A DNA stretch of 64,000 bases from Dermabacter sp. (GCA_030538475.1 JAUNTX010000010.1:26179-90178), one strand, 5' to 3'. Positions 1 through 9,931 are shown, numbered from the stretch's first letter. Translations and numbers: made by a program. The notes: a model not told the origin generated them from the letters alone.

Positions 1-1188
1 TGGGGGGCCGACTACGACACGACCGTGCGCAGCTTCGTCAACATCGTGAGCACCCCGAAGGGCGGCACGCACGTGACCGGCTTCGAGCAGGCGCTTGTGA
101 AGTCCGTGCGCAAGGCCGTCGAGGCGCAGGCCCGGCGCGTGAAGTTCACCCCGAAGAAGGACAAGATCGAGAAGGACGACACGCTCGCGGGCCTCACCGC
201 CGTGGTCACCGTGCGCCTCGAAGAGCCCCAGTTCGAGGGGCAGACGAAAGAGGTGCTCGGCACCCCGGCCGTGCGTCAGATCGTGGCCCGCGTGGTTGAG
301 GACTCGCTCGGCACCTTCCTCGCCTCGACCAAGAAGGGCGAAAAGGAGCAGGCCGCGCTTGTCGTGGACAAGGTGGTCAGCGAGATGCGGGCACGCGTGG
401 CGGCCCGCATGCACAAGGAGGTTTCGCGCCGCAAGAACGCGCTCGAATCCTCCACCATGCCCACGAAGCTCGCCGATTGCCGCGACAGCGGCGTCGAGCG
501 CTCCGAACTGTTCATCGTGGAGGGCGACTCGGCGCTCGGTACCGCCAAGAGCGCGCGCGACTCCGAGTTCCAGGCCCTCTTGCCGATCCGCGGCAAGATC
601 CTCAACGTGCAAAAGGCGTCCATTACGGACATGCTCAAGAACGCCGAGTGCGCCAACATCATTCAGGTGATCGGCGCGGGCAGCGGGCGCACGTTCGATC
701 TTGAGTCCGCGCGCTACGGCAAGATCGTCATGATGACCGACGCCGACGTGGACGGCGCTCACATCCGCACCCTCCTGCTCACCCTGTTCCACCGCTACAT
801 GCGCCCGCTCGTCGAAGACGGGCGAGTCTACGCGGCGGTGCCGCCGCTGCACCGCGTGGAGATCATCCACGGCGGGGCGAAGAAGAACGAGTACGTCTAC
901 ACGTACTCCGAGAAGGAACTGAACCAGCTGCTGAAGAAGCTCGACCGCAGCAAGAAGCGGTACAAGGAGCCGATTCAGCGCTACAAGGGGCTCGGCGAGA
1001 TGGACGCCGATCAGCTCGCGGACACCACGATGGAGCCCAGCAAGCGCATGCTGCGCCGCATGAGCATCGGCGATGCCGAGGCCGCTGATCGCATGTTCGA
1101 GCTCCTCATGGGATCCGATGTGGCTCCGCGCAAGCAGTTTATTGTGGAGGGCGCCGACGAACTGGACCTCGAGAGGATCGATGCATGA
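1..1188 (+). CDS. parE: DNA topoisomerase IV subunit B (ParE), 3' part
   Basis: ATPase subunit of the type IIA topoisomerase that decatenates daughter chromosomes. The frame is open at the first base of the window, so the N-terminal GHKL ATPase region is missing. The visible 395 codons hold the end of the transducer domain ([13 protein letters not shown]), the TOPRIM motifs VEGDSA and [11 protein letters not shown], the [11 protein letters not shown] motif between them, and the C-terminal [14 protein letters not shown] stretch. ParE and GyrB share these motifs. ParE is preferred because a parC-like gene lies about 1.7 kb away and because gyrB normally sits next to gyrA near the origin. The stop overlaps the hisF start (ATGA), so the two genes are probably translated together. 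Confidence 0.88.
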   Translation, partial: WGADYDTTVRSFVNIVSTPKGGTHVTGFEQALVKSVRKAVEAQARRVKFTPKKDKIEKDDTLAGLTAVVTVRLEEPQFEGQTKEVLGTPAVRQIVARVVEDSLGTFLASTKKGEKEQAALVVDKVVSEMRARVAARMHKEVSRRKNALESSTMPTKLADCRDSGVERSELFIVEGDSALGTAKSARDSEFQALLPIRGKILNVQKASITDMLKNAECANIIQVIGAGSGRTFDLESARYGKIVMMTDADVDGAHIRTLLLTLFHRYMRPLVEDGRVYAAVPPLHRVEIIHGGAKKNEYVYTYSEKELNQLLKKLDRSKKRYKEPIQRYKGLGEMDADQLADTTMEPSKRMLRRMSIGDAEAADRMFELLMGSDVAPRKQFIVEGADELDLERIDA

Positions 1189-1985
1189 GCGTGGCCATCC
1201 GCATCATTCCCTGCCTCGACGTGGACCGCGGACGCGTGGTCAAGGGCGTGAACTTCGAGAACCTGCGCGATGCGGGCGATCCCGTGGAACTGGCGATGAG
1301 GTATGACCGCCTGGGCGCCGACGAGCTCACCTTCTTGGACATCACGGCGACCAGCGGCGGGCGCGACACGATGATCGACGTGGTGCGCAGGGTCGCCGAT
1401 CAGGTCTTCATTCCCCTGACCGTTGGTGGCGGCGTGCGCAGCGTCGAGGACGTGGACCAGCTGCTGCGCGCGGGGGCCGACAAGGTGGGCGTCAACTCCG
1501 CGGCGATTGCTCGGCCCGACCTCATCACGGAGATTACCGAGCAGTTCGGCTCGCAGGTCCTCGTGATGTCCATCGACGCGCGCCGCGTGGGCCCGGATGC
1601 GGCCGACACCGCCGCCGGGCGGGGCAGCGGCTTCGAGGTGACGACGCACGGCGGCAAGCGCGGCACGGGGATCGACGCCCTCGAGTGGATCCGCGAGGTC
1701 ACCGAGCGCGGGGCGGGCGAAATCCTCCTGAACTCGATGGACGCCGACGGCACGCGTGACGGTTTCGACCTCGCGCTCATTCGCGCGGCGCGCGCTGCTA
1801 CTAGCCTCCCGCTCATCGCCTCGGGCGGCGCGGGCGCGGCCGAGCACTTCGGCCCGGCGGTTCAGGCGGGGGCAAACGCCGCGCTCGCCGCGAGCATCTT
1901 CCACTTTCAGGACGTGGAGATCGCCGAGGCGAAGCGGGCCCTGGCGAGCGCCGGCTACCCCGTGAGGGTCGTGGACAGCGAGTAG
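1185..1985 (+). CDS. hisF: Imidazole glycerol phosphate synthase subunit HisF
   Basis: Cyclase subunit that converts PRFAR plus ammonia from HisH into imidazole glycerol phosphate and AICAR in histidine synthesis. The 266-residue TIM barrel has the expected family length. The N-terminal catalytic motif [15 protein letters not shown] is intact, followed by [23 protein letters not shown], the GADKVGVNS phosphate-binding loop, [12 protein letters not shown] with the second catalytic Asp, and PLIASGGAG. It starts inside the parE stop codon (ATGA). No other his gene is adjacent; hisI lies about 48 kb away. Its 3' end overlaps the tail of the opposite-strand mutarotase gene by 31 nt. Confidence 0.95.
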   Translation: MSVAIRIIPCLDVDRGRVVKGVNFENLRDAGDPVELAMRYDRLGADELTFLDITATSGGRDTMIDVVRRVADQVFIPLTVGGGVRSVEDVDQLLRAGADKVGVNSAAIARPDLITEITEQFGSQVLVMSIDARRVGPDAADTAAGRGSGFEVTTHGGKRGTGIDALEWIREVTERGAGEILLNSMDADGTRDGFDLALIRAARAATSLPLIASGGAGAAEHFGPAVQAGANAALAASIFHFQDVEIAEAKRALASAGYPVRVVDSE

Positions 1986-2863
1986 CGCACGCCGAGCCGC
2001 GCGCTCTCGTGCGGGGCAAGCCGTGCGCGGCCGTCCTCGCTGATTGCGGTCTCGACGCACACGAAGGCGTTCCACTGATCCTCGGGGATGTCCGTGAAAT
2101 TGGCCGTCCCCTCTCGCCACGGCGTCCACACCACGGTGCGGGTGGCCTCGCGCGGCAGAATCTCCACGTCCCTGCGAAGGCCGGGATCGGTCAGGGTCAG
2201 CGGGGCGCCGGAGGTCATGACGAGGTCGGTCGGGCCGCGGAAGGTGAACGGTTCGCGCGCGATGACGCCCGGGGTGCGGTCGTTGCGCGTATCGACGAAC
2301 GGCGCGTCGGCCAACCCACTCAGCTCCACGTCCTGAATCTCGCGCACCGCGAAGTAGGTGTGGAACGCGGCCTCGACTTCGATGGGCGAGGCCCCGGCCG
2401 TGAGCGTGAGGTCCAGATCGAGGGTCTGGCCCACGCGCACCACGAGCCGCACCTCGGCGAGCGCCCAGCGGGGATCGACCGAAGCGGGCACGCCGCCCGT
2501 GACGAGGCTCAGGCTCACCGACCCGTCGGCCTCCTCGCGCGCCCACTCGAGCGCGAATGGTGCGGTGCGCAGCCAGCCGTGGGCGGGGGACTCGGCCCCC
2601 GAGACGCCGCTGCCAAACCACGGCCCGATGAGCGGCACACCGCCGCGGACACTCGTGCCCGGGCGCGTCGAGGCGAGCGGGCTGAGCCACAGCAGGTCCT
2701 CGCCGCCGTCGGGCACCCACGAGACGATGTGCGCCCCGCTGAGGTACATGACGAGGCGAGAGTGGGCGGTCGTCACGACCAGGGCGTCGGCCTCGCCGTG
2801 CTTCTCGCGGCGGATCGAGGGTGGGAGCTCGGGGGACTGGTCAGCGGCGGGGGAGTGCATCAT
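1955..2863 (-). CDS. D-hexose-6-phosphate mutarotase (aldose 1-epimerase family, YeaD-like)
   Basis: Predicted cytosolic enzyme that interconverts the anomers of hexose 6-phosphates. The 302-residue protein shows the YeaD-family landmarks: [22 protein letters not shown], the HTYFAVREI segment carrying the catalytic His, and a C-terminal [10 protein letters not shown] containing the likely catalytic Glu. The start was set at the first of two adjacent ATG codons, preceded by GAGGA at a short spacing; a longer reading would run into parC. It lies downstream of parC on the same strand with a gap of about 50 nt. Its last codons overlap hisF tail to tail. The exact substrate is inferred from the family. 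Confidence 0.8.
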   Translation of the reverse strand: MMHSPAADQSPELPPSIRREKHGEADALVVTTAHSRLVMYLSGAHIVSWVPDGGEDLLWLSPLASTRPGTSVRGGVPLIGPWFGSGVSGAESPAHGWLRTAPFALEWAREEADGSVSLSLVTGGVPASVDPRWALAEVRLVVRVGQTLDLDLTLTAGASPIEVEAAFHTYFAVREIQDVELSGLADAPFVDTRNDRTPGVIAREPFTFRGPTDLVMTSGAPLTLTDPGLRRDVEILPREATRTVVWTPWREGTANFTDIPEDQWNAFVCVETAISEDGRARLAPHESARLGVRYSLSTTLTG

Positions 2864-2916
2864 CGGATCCTCATCGTTCGGTCGTGGCGGTTCGGCGGAC
2901 AGGGAACAGGGGACGG

Positions 2917-5388
2917 TCAGCGGGAGCCGACGGCGGCGATGGGCAGGGCCAGCGGCGATCCCGAGCCGTCGCGCCGAGCAATGGGGGAGGGCAGATCGAT
3001 CGCGGCCCCCGCCTCCGAACACGCCACGACGGGCGCGTTGAGCACCCAGCCGGACAGCAGCACGTCCTCGCCGCGCAAGAATCGGTGGCAGCGCACGCCG
3101 CCCGTCGCGCGGCCCTTCGCCGGGAACTCCGCGGCATCGGACACCTTGAGCGAACCCGACTGCATGCCGGCGAGCGCCGACGAACTGCCCGCGACCGTGA
3201 CCACCTCGGCGGCACGCGTGACGTCGAAGGCACCAAAGCCGACCACGTGGGCGCCGTCGGCCAGCTTGACGCCCGCGACCCCGCCGCCGGTGCGGCCCTG
3301 GGCCCGCACGCCCTGGGCGGGAAAGTGCAGCAGATTCGCGTCGGAGGTGACGAAGACGAGGTCGGTGTCGGCGTCGTCTTCGAGATCGACCGCGCTCACC
3401 ACCTCGTCGCCGTCGCGCAGCGAGATGAGGTCGAAGCCGTCGGACTTCGGGAAGTCGGAGGTGACGCGCTTGACGACGCCGCGGCGCGTGCCGAGCGCGA
3501 TGCCGCCGCCACGCTCGTAGTCTTCGGGGCTCACGCGCACGAGGCCCACGATCCTCTCGCCCGGATTCAGGGTGAGCAGATCGCCGAGGCGCGTGCCTCC
3601 GGCCAGCGAGTGCGGGCCGGCCGTGGGGGCGAGGGCGGGCAGATCGACCACGCTCACATGCAGGAGCCTGCCCGCGGAGGTCACGGCGCCGACGAGCGAG
3701 CGTGTGCGGGTCGCCACTCGCGCGACGATCACGTCGTGCTGGCTGCGCCGGGCCGCATCGTCGTGAACGCTCGGCGCGTCATCGCGCGGCACACGGGCAA
3801 CGAGCCCCGTCCCGCTCAGCAGCACCTCGCACGGGGCGTCCTCGATCTCGAGGGACGCCGCGCTCGGAACCGGGGCCGCTGCGGCCGCCTCGAGCAGGAC
3901 CGTGCGCCGGGGCGTGCCGTGTTCGGCCGCCACCTGGGCGAGCTCATCGGAGACGAGCGCGTGCAGGCTCTCCTCGCTCTCGAGGATGGCCGTGAGGGCA
4001 TCGATCTCCCGCTGCAGGTCATCGCGTTCGGCTTCGAGCTCCACGCGCGAAAACTTCGTGAGGCGGCGCAGGCGCAGCTCGAGAATGTATTCGGCCTGGA
4101 TCTCGGACAGGTCGAACACCTGCATGAGCCGAGTGCGCGCCATCTCCGCCGTGTCCGAGGAGCGGATGATCTGGATGACCTCGTCGATGTCGAGGATCGC
4201 GAGCAAGAGCCCGTCCACGAGGTGTAGGCGGTCCCGGCGCTTCTGCAGCCGGAACTCCGTGCGGCGCTGGACGACGCTCACGCGATGCTCAAGGAAGACT
4301 TTGAGCAGGGCCACGAGCCCGAGCGTGCGCGGCTGGCCGCCCACGAGGGCCACGTTGTTGATGCCGAACGAATCCTCGAGCGGCGTGTGCTTGTACAGCT
4401 GCTGCAGGACCGCCTCGGGGTTGAAGCCGCTCTTGAGGGTCAGCACGAGCCGCAGGCCGTGGTGGCGATCCGAATAGTCCTGGTAATCGGTGATGCCCTG
4501 GACCTTCTTGGCCTGCACCGCATCACGCAGCTTTTCCGCGATCCGCTCGGGGCCCACCTGATACGGCAGCTCCGTGACCACGATGGCCTTCTTGCGGCTC
4601 GTGATGTTCTCGATGCTCGTGGTGGCGCGGATCTTGAAGGAGCCGCGCCCGGTCGCATACGCGTCGCGGATCCCCTCGAGGCCCACGATCCGGCCGCCCG
4701 TCGGCAGGTCCGGCCCCGGCACGAATCGCATGAGGTCCTCGAGGCTCGCGTCCGGGTGAGCGAGCTGGTGGCGAGCGGCGGCGATGACCTCGACCAGGTT
4801 GTGCGGAGCCATGTTCGTGGCCATACCAACGGCGATGCCGGAGGCCCCGTTGACGAGGAGGTTCGGGTACTGCGCGGGAAGGACCTCCGGCTGCGTGAGC
4901 TGGTTGTCGTAGTTCGGCACCATGTCCACGACGTTCTCGTCGAGCGACGTGGTCATGAGCTGCGCGGCCTTTGCCATGCGCGCCTCGGTGTACCGGGCCG
5001 CGGCGGGGCCGTTATCGAGCGAACCGAAGTTGCCGTGACCGTCCACGAGCGGCACGCGCATCGAGAAGTCCTGCGCCATGCGCACGAGCGCGTCGTAAAT
5101 CGCGCTGTCCCCGTGCGGGTGAAGCTTGCCCATGACCTCGCCGACGACCCGCTGGCTCTTGACGTGGCCGCGATCCGGACGAAGGCCCATGTCGTCCATC
5201 ATGTAGAGGATGCGCCGCTGCACGGGCTTGAGGCCGTCGCGGGCATCGGGCAGGGCGCGGGAGTAAATCACCGAATACGCGTACTCGAGGAACGAGTTTT
5301 CCATTTCGCTCGTGACATCGACGTCAACGATGTGTTCCTCGATGGGTGCTGCCGGTGCTGCGGGGGACTGTCGTGCCATGCGCACCAT
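2917..5388 (-). CDS. parC: DNA topoisomerase IV subunit A (ParC)
   Basis: DNA breakage and reunion subunit of topoisomerase IV. The 823-residue protein has the GyrA/ParC N-terminal domain with SRALPDARDGLKPVQRRILY, the quinolone-determining region around HPHGDSAIYDAL (Ser95 and Asp99 in this reading, the drug-sensitive residues) and the catalytic Tyr133 in ARYTEARM. A coiled-coil region follows, then a C-terminal beta-pinwheel region. No clear GyrA box is seen, which fits ParC better than GyrA. Two in-frame ATGs are possible; the upstream one is used because GGGAGG lies 12 nt before it, while MARQSP starts three codons later. It is divergent from the acyltransferase gene. Confidence 0.88.
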   Translation of the reverse strand: MVRMARQSPAAPAAPIEEHIVDVDVTSEMENSFLEYAYSVIYSRALPDARDGLKPVQRRILYMMDDMGLRPDRGHVKSQRVVGEVMGKLHPHGDSAIYDALVRMAQDFSMRVPLVDGHGNFGSLDNGPAAARYTEARMAKAAQLMTTSLDENVVDMVPNYDNQLTQPEVLPAQYPNLLVNGASGIAVGMATNMAPHNLVEVIAAARHQLAHPDASLEDLMRFVPGPDLPTGGRIVGLEGIRDAYATGRGSFKIRATTSIENITSRKKAIVVTELPYQVGPERIAEKLRDAVQAKKVQGITDYQDYSDRHHGLRLVLTLKSGFNPEAVLQQLYKHTPLEDSFGINNVALVGGQPRTLGLVALLKVFLEHRVSVVQRRTEFRLQKRRDRLHLVDGLLLAILDIDEVIQIIRSSDTAEMARTRLMQVFDLSEIQAEYILELRLRRLTKFSRVELEAERDDLQREIDALTAILESEESLHALVSDELAQVAAEHGTPRRTVLLEAAAAAPVPSAASLEIEDAPCEVLLSGTGLVARVPRDDAPSVHDDAARRSQHDVIVARVATRTRSLVGAVTSAGRLLHVSVVDLPALAPTAGPHSLAGGTRLGDLLTLNPGERIVGLVRVSPEDYERGGGIALGTRRGVVKRVTSDFPKSDGFDLISLRDGDEVVSAVDLEDDADTDLVFVTSDANLLHFPAQGVRAQGRTGGGVAGVKLADGAHVVGFGAFDVTRAAEVVTVAGSSSALAGMQSGSLKVSDAAEFPAKGRATGGVRCHRFLRGEDVLLSGWVLNAPVVACSEAGAAIDLPSPIARRDGSGSPLALPIAAVGSR

Positions 5389-5429
5389 TGTGACAGGGCG
5401 CCTCCCACATTGCAGGGAGGTGGGCATCG

Positions 5430-5441
5430 TACTCTTCTCAC
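5430..5441 (+). promoter_or_regulatory. Candidate -10 box (TACTCT) for a leaderless transcript
   Basis: TACTCT lies six bases before the ATG of the acyltransferase gene, and no Shine-Dalgarno sequence is at a useful distance. A start at the A of the ATG would give a leaderless mRNA, common in actinobacteria. No convincing -35 was found. Confidence 0.4.
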
Positions 5442-8189
5442 ATGGCACGATCACGGCGCAGCGCAGCCCATCCCCCCGTGTCTCCTCGGTATCCGCACGC
5501 GTGGGAGGCCGACGTCGTGCTGCGTGACGGCACGAGCGCCCACGTGCGGCCCATCGTGCCGGGCGATGCCCCTGCGCTCCAGGACTTCCACGTGGCCCAG
5601 AGCGAGCAGTCCCGCTACTTCCGCTTCTTCACCGCCAAGCCCACGCTGAGCGCCGAGGAACTCGATCGGCTCACGCGCGTGGACTACACGGATCGGCTCG
5701 CACTCGTGGCGCTGCTCGACCACCGGATCGTCGGCGTGGGGCGCTACACGCGCACGGCGCCGCACGCGGCCGAGGTGGCCTTCACGGTGGCCGACGCGAT
5801 CCAGGGGCGCGGGCTCGGCACCATCTTGTTCGATCACCTCGCGGCCGCCGCGAGGGAGCGGGGGATCACCACCTTCACCGCGGACGTGCTCGATCACAAC
5901 ACCTCGATGCTCGGCGTCTTCGAGGCGGCCGGGTACGACCTCACCACGAGGCGCAAGGACGGCGTTGTGGCCGTCGAGGCCGACACGCACGTGACCGCGC
6001 GCGTGCGCCAGGTCCTCGAGGAGCGCGAGCGGGCCGCAGAGGCGCACGCCATCGAGCTCATGATGGACCCCGCGAGCATCATGATCGTGGGGGCGAGCCG
6101 CCAGCGCGACCACGTGGGGGCGCAGATCGTGCGCGGGCTGCTCGCGAGCGGGTATGCGGGCTCGATCTTCCCCGTGAACCCGGAAGCCTACGAGGTGAAC
6201 GGGCTCAAGACCTACAGCGCTATCGCGGACGTTCCCGGCCCCGTGGACCTCGCCGTCCTCGCCGTCAACGCCGAACGGTGCGTGGCCGCGCTCGATGAGC
6301 TTGCCGCGAAGGGCGTCAAGGCCATCGTGGTGGTCAGCGGCGGCTTCGCCGAGGCCGGTCCCGAGGGCCGCAGGCTCCAGGACGCGCTCGTGGCCGGGGC
6401 CCGCCTGCACGGGATGCGGCTGCTCGGCCCCGCCTCGCTCGGCTTCTTCCGCACGGGCGAGCGGCCCCTCAACGTCTCGCTGTCCCCCCGCACGTCCGAG
6501 CGCGGCACCATCGCGCTCGCCGGGCAGTCCACCGCCCTGTGCGCCATGGTCCTCGCGGGCGCCGATGCCCGCGGGCTGCGCGTGCGCGAGTTCCTGTCCG
6601 CGGGAAACCGGGCCGACGTGTCCCTCAACGATGCCCTGCAGCACTGGGAGGGCAACGAGGAGATCGACCTCGTGGCGCTCTCGCTCGAGTCGATGGGCAA
6701 CCCGCGCAAGTTCACGCGACTCGTGCGGCGCCTGTCGGCGCGCATCCCGGTCGTGGTGGTGCGACCACCGAACACCGACGACATCGGCCCCGTAGACAAG
6801 CTCGGCGAAGAATCGGACCTGCCCCGGCACGCGATGGATCAGGTGCTCGATGCGGCGGGCGCGATCCGGGCCTCGAGCGTCGATCACCTGCTGGACATCG
6901 TGAGCGTGCTGAGCAGAGAGGGGCGCGCCCGCGGCACCCGCGTGGGCCTGCTGTCGAACTCGGGGGCGCTCGGCGCGACGCTGCGGGCAGCCGCGGAAGA
7001 ATCCGGTCTCACGGTGAGCGCCCAGAACTTCCGGGTGCCGATTGTGGGCGATGACCGCTTCGTCTCACGCGCCTTCACCTCGATGGCCGGGCCCGGCGCG
7101 GTGGACGCCGTGATCGTGGCGATCCTCGACACCCGCCGGGTGGACCTCGTTCACCTCGCCGACGAACTGGCGACCCTCGCGCGCGGCGCCGCCGTGCAGG
7201 TCCTCATGGTGGTCGTGACCGACGAGGCGCGGCTGCACACGCTCACGGAGGCCCTGCGAGAATCCCCGCACCTGCCGCCGGTGTTCTCCACCCCCGACCG
7301 CGCGACCGCGGCCCTCTCCTCCGCGCTCGCCTCCGTCGCGGTATCCGGCAGCCCGGGGCACCGCGCTCAGCACCCCGACGCCCCACCCCCCATGGCCCCC
7401 GCGGGAGCGGCCGACACGGTGCGCGGCATCCTCGAGCGCGTGGGAACGGGTCAGATGCACAGGCTCGAGCGGGCCGACCTCGAAGCCCTGCTCGGCGCCT
7501 ACGGCATCGACCTCGTGGCCGCGCACACGGCCTCGAGCATCCCCGAAGCCCTTGCGGCGGCGCGCGACCTCGGCTACCCCGTCGCCGTGTCGCTTGCCGA
7601 TTCCCTCCTTCGCGCGGAGCCCGGGCAGCGCGTGGTGCATACCGATATTGCGTCGGAGAACCAGCTTTCCCACAGTGCCCAGTGGCTCGTGGACGATGCC
7701 CGGCGCCGCGCCCCCGGCGGCACCTCCCGGCCCCTCACGCTCCTCGTGCAAAAGATGGCGCCCGGAGGGCTGCCCGTCATTGTGCGCGGCCTCGAGGACC
7801 CGGCCCTCGGCCCCGTCGTCGCCTTTTCCCTCGCCGGGGACGCCACCGACATCTTCCACGACATCGGCTACGCGATCCCGCCGCTCGATGAGAAGGCCGC
7901 CCGGCGCCTCATCGCCACGCCCCGCAGCGCCGTCGCGCTCCATCGGTCCGCCCCGGAGCGCTCACCCGGCTACGGCGCCCTCGTCGCCCTCGTACAGCGG
8001 CTCGGCGAACTCACCGACGCGCACCCCGAATGCGCCGACATCACCCTCGGGCCGATCCTCGTGAGCCCGAGCGGCCTCAGCGTCCTCGACGCCGCGGGCA
8101 CCGTCGGCCCCGCCCCGAACCGCATGGATTCGATGCGCCGGACCCTGCCCACCCATCACCGGGCGGAGCGGGGCTCCCGCCATGCCTAG
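5442..8189 (+). CDS. GNAT acetyltransferase fused to an NDP-forming acyl-CoA synthetase-like protein (Pat/PatA type)
   Basis: Probable protein lysine acetyltransferase. Relatives of this architecture acetylate acyl-CoA synthetases such as Acs and so couple carbon use to acetyl-CoA supply. Domain order: GNAT fold (about residues 20-180, with the acetyl-CoA loop near AIQGRGLGTILFDHL); a Rossmann CoA-binding domain beginning near residue 212 (IMIVGASRQRDHVGAQIV); a succinyl-CoA-ligase-like flavodoxin domain (VGLLSNSGALGATL); and a C-terminal ATP-grasp domain (about 660-890). The 915-residue length fits a complete fusion with GNAT first, unlike Salmonella Pat, where it is last. An ADP-forming acetate-CoA ligase activity cannot be excluded from sequence alone. 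The stop overlaps the next gene's -10 box. Confidence 0.8.
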   Translation: MARSRRSAAHPPVSPRYPHAWEADVVLRDGTSAHVRPIVPGDAPALQDFHVAQSEQSRYFRFFTAKPTLSAEELDRLTRVDYTDRLALVALLDHRIVGVGRYTRTAPHAAEVAFTVADAIQGRGLGTILFDHLAAAARERGITTFTADVLDHNTSMLGVFEAAGYDLTTRRKDGVVAVEADTHVTARVRQVLEERERAAEAHAIELMMDPASIMIVGASRQRDHVGAQIVRGLLASGYAGSIFPVNPEAYEVNGLKTYSAIADVPGPVDLAVLAVNAERCVAALDELAAKGVKAIVVVSGGFAEAGPEGRRLQDALVAGARLHGMRLLGPASLGFFRTGERPLNVSLSPRTSERGTIALAGQSTALCAMVLAGADARGLRVREFLSAGNRADVSLNDALQHWEGNEEIDLVALSLESMGNPRKFTRLVRRLSARIPVVVVRPPNTDDIGPVDKLGEESDLPRHAMDQVLDAAGAIRASSVDHLLDIVSVLSREGRARGTRVGLLSNSGALGATLRAAAEESGLTVSAQNFRVPIVGDDRFVSRAFTSMAGPGAVDAVIVAILDTRRVDLVHLADELATLARGAAVQVLMVVVTDEARLHTLTEALRESPHLPPVFSTPDRATAALSSALASVAVSGSPGHRAQHPDAPPPMAPAGAADTVRGILERVGTGQMHRLERADLEALLGAYGIDLVAAHTASSIPEALAAARDLGYPVAVSLADSLLRAEPGQRVVHTDIASENQLSHSAQWLVDDARRRAPGGTSRPLTLLVQKMAPGGLPVIVRGLEDPALGPVVAFSLAGDATDIFHDIGYAIPPLDEKAARRLIATPRSAVALHRSAPERSPGYGALVALVQRLGELTDAHPECADITLGPILVSPSGLSVLDAAGTVGPAPNRMDSMRRTLPTHHRAERGSRHA

Positions 8190-8199
8190 ACTGGAGAGT
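8187..8199 (+). promoter_or_regulatory. Candidate -10 box (TAGACT) before the DUF5998 gene
   Basis: TAGACT overlaps the stop codon of the acyltransferase gene and is followed by seven bases (GGAGAGT) and the ATG. The GGAGAG is too close to the ATG for a normal Shine-Dalgarno. A leaderless or near-leaderless transcript is plausible, although read-through from upstream is also likely. Confidence 0.35.
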
Positions 8200-8757
8200 A
8201 TGAGACTTCCATCCGGCCTCGTGGCCGCCATTGAACGCGCAGGCTACTTTCCGGAGACGGCGCTCGAGGCCGTGCGTCGCGCGCTCGGCACTTCCCGCAT
8301 CCGGGCCTTCCTCGTGCGGCCCGAAACCACCTTTGAAGGGCCGGAAGTTCGCCGCCACCTCACCGTCCTGCTGCTCGGCGAGGCGCACATGTTCGTTGTT
8401 CACCTCGATGACGAGGTGGCCGATGCGCTCAACCCGCCGCAAGTGCTCGTCGGTACCGAACGGGTCAGGCTGCGTCAGATCCACAACCTTGCGCTCGCCC
8501 AGGTCTTCGATTCCGACGGCGCGCGCGTGGCCTCGGATCAGGCCGAAGTCACGATCGGCATGAGCTGGGGCGCGAACCGCCGCATCGAACTCGAGCGCGC
8601 GTGGTGCGACGATCCGAACTGCGAGGCCGATCACGGACTCACGGGTTCGAGCCAGCAGTCCGATCTGCTCGTGCGCGTGAGCGCGCTCGCCGACGGCCCC
8701 GCCGCCGTGCAGGAAGCCCTCGAGTTCTTCGATGCCGTCAATGCCGTCACCGAATGA
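8200..8757 (+). CDS. DUF5998 family protein, function unknown
   Basis: A 185-residue soluble protein of a family found in many actinobacteria at this position, between an acyltransferase and a phosphodiesterase gene. No catalytic motif is recognised. The middle carries a hydrophobic strand (LTVLLLGEAHMFVVHLDD), and the C-terminal half has a WCDDPNCEADHG segment whose two Cys and His could bind a metal; this is speculative. No signal peptide or membrane segment is present. The start was moved to the ATG giving MRLPSG, which follows GGAGAG. The 3' end overlaps the next gene by 26 nt, so the two are likely co-translated. Confidence 0.75.
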   Translation: MRLPSGLVAAIERAGYFPETALEAVRRALGTSRIRAFLVRPETTFEGPEVRRHLTVLLLGEAHMFVVHLDDEVADALNPPQVLVGTERVRLRQIHNLALAQVFDSDGARVASDQAEVTIGMSWGANRRIELERAWCDDPNCEADHGLTGSSQQSDLLVRVSALADGPAAVQEALEFFDAVNAVTE

Positions 8758-9931
8758 CGCTGCGGTAGCGCCGCTGCCCGCGGGCGTTCCGGCGCCCTGG
8801 GCGCACGGCGTTCCCGAGATCATTGGGGTGTGGCGCGAGATGCTGAGCCGCAGCGAGGGCGCCGATCTCGTGATTCTCGTCGACGGGCTCGGCTCTACGG
8901 CGCTGCGCACCCATCGGGCGCACACCCGGCACCTGCGCACCCACGAGGAGAACACGCACACGCTGCGCACCCTCCTGCCCTCGAGCACCGCGAGCGTGCT
9001 CACGAGCGTCTTCACCGCCCGCAGCCCTCTCGAGCACGGCGTCCTCGGATACACGGTCCTCGACCGGGCAGGGCAAGCGATCAACCAGCTCCAGGGCGCG
9101 CCCGGTGTGTCGCCGACGGGCTGGCTCGCGGGGGATCGCCCACTCGAATCCGTGTCGCTCGCCGCCCGCATCCGGGACTCCCCGCGGAAGGTGGCGCACG
9201 TGGGCCCCGCGCGGTACGCCGGGAGCTTCCTCACCGGCATGCTCCAATACGGCTGGGACTTTTTCGGCCACGGGGCCCAGCGGGAGGTCGCCGACGCCGT
9301 CCGCGCCGCACTGCGTTCCGTCGGCCCGCGCGGCCTTGTCTACCTCCACGTGCCGGACCTCGACAAGGCCGGGCACCGCGACGGGCCGGGCTCCGAAAAG
9401 TGGCGCGAGGCCCTCGAAGGGATCGACGCGCTCATCGGCACGCTCCAGCGCACCATCGGCGCGGGCGTGCGGGTCAGCATCACGTCGGATCACGGCATGG
9501 TCGCCGCCCACCCCGACCGGATTCACGACCTCGCCGCGGCCCTGGGGATCGCCCCCACCATCGCGGCGGTGGCCGGAGAGGGTCGGGCCCTCATGGTGCG
9601 CCTGCATGCGCGCCCGGACGATGACCGGCAGGGCGCCATCGAGCGGCTGCGCGACTGGGTGGGGGATCGGGGAGCCGTGCTCGAGCGGCGCCAGCTGCTG
9701 GATTCGGGAGTGCTCGGCCCCGTGCCCTCGGGCGCGCAGGCCCAGGGCGGGGGTCCGGGGCCGCATCCGAGCATCGAGGAGCGCCTGGGCGACGCGCTCA
9801 TCTTTGCGCGGGGCGATCACCAGTTCACCGACACGCGCTTCGTGCCGGTCGCCTCACTGGCCCAAAAGGGCGTGCACGGCTCCTTCACGCGCGAGGAGAT
9901 GCAGGTGCCGCTCATCCGCTTCGAGACGTAG
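8732..9931 (+). CDS. Alkaline phosphatase superfamily (type I phosphodiesterase/nucleotide pyrophosphatase) protein
   Basis: Predicted metal-dependent phosphodiesterase of 399 residues. Superfamily landmarks are present: ADLVILVDGLG with the first metal-binding Asp, LPSSTASVLTSVFT where the nucleophilic Thr/Ser would lie, the HVPDLDKAGHRDG metal site, TSDHGMV with Asp-His, and a late GDHQF. There is no signal peptide, so a cytosolic role is likely. The natural substrate is unknown. The start overlaps DUF5998 in another frame. ATG codons at MPSMPS and three codons later are both possible. It is convergent with sepH across a 44-nt gap in which I see no terminator. Confidence 0.8.
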   Translation: MPSMPSPNDAAVAPLPAGVPAPWAHGVPEIIGVWREMLSRSEGADLVILVDGLGSTALRTHRAHTRHLRTHEENTHTLRTLLPSSTASVLTSVFTARSPLEHGVLGYTVLDRAGQAINQLQGAPGVSPTGWLAGDRPLESVSLAARIRDSPRKVAHVGPARYAGSFLTGMLQYGWDFFGHGAQREVADAVRAALRSVGPRGLVYLHVPDLDKAGHRDGPGSEKWREALEGIDALIGTLQRTIGAGVRVSITSDHGMVAAHPDRIHDLAAALGIAPTIAAVAGEGRALMVRLHARPDDDRQGAIERLRDWVGDRGAVLERRQLLDSGVLGPVPSGAQAQGGGPGPHPSIEERLGDALIFARGDHQFTDTRFVPVASLAQKGVHGSFTREEMQVPLIRFET

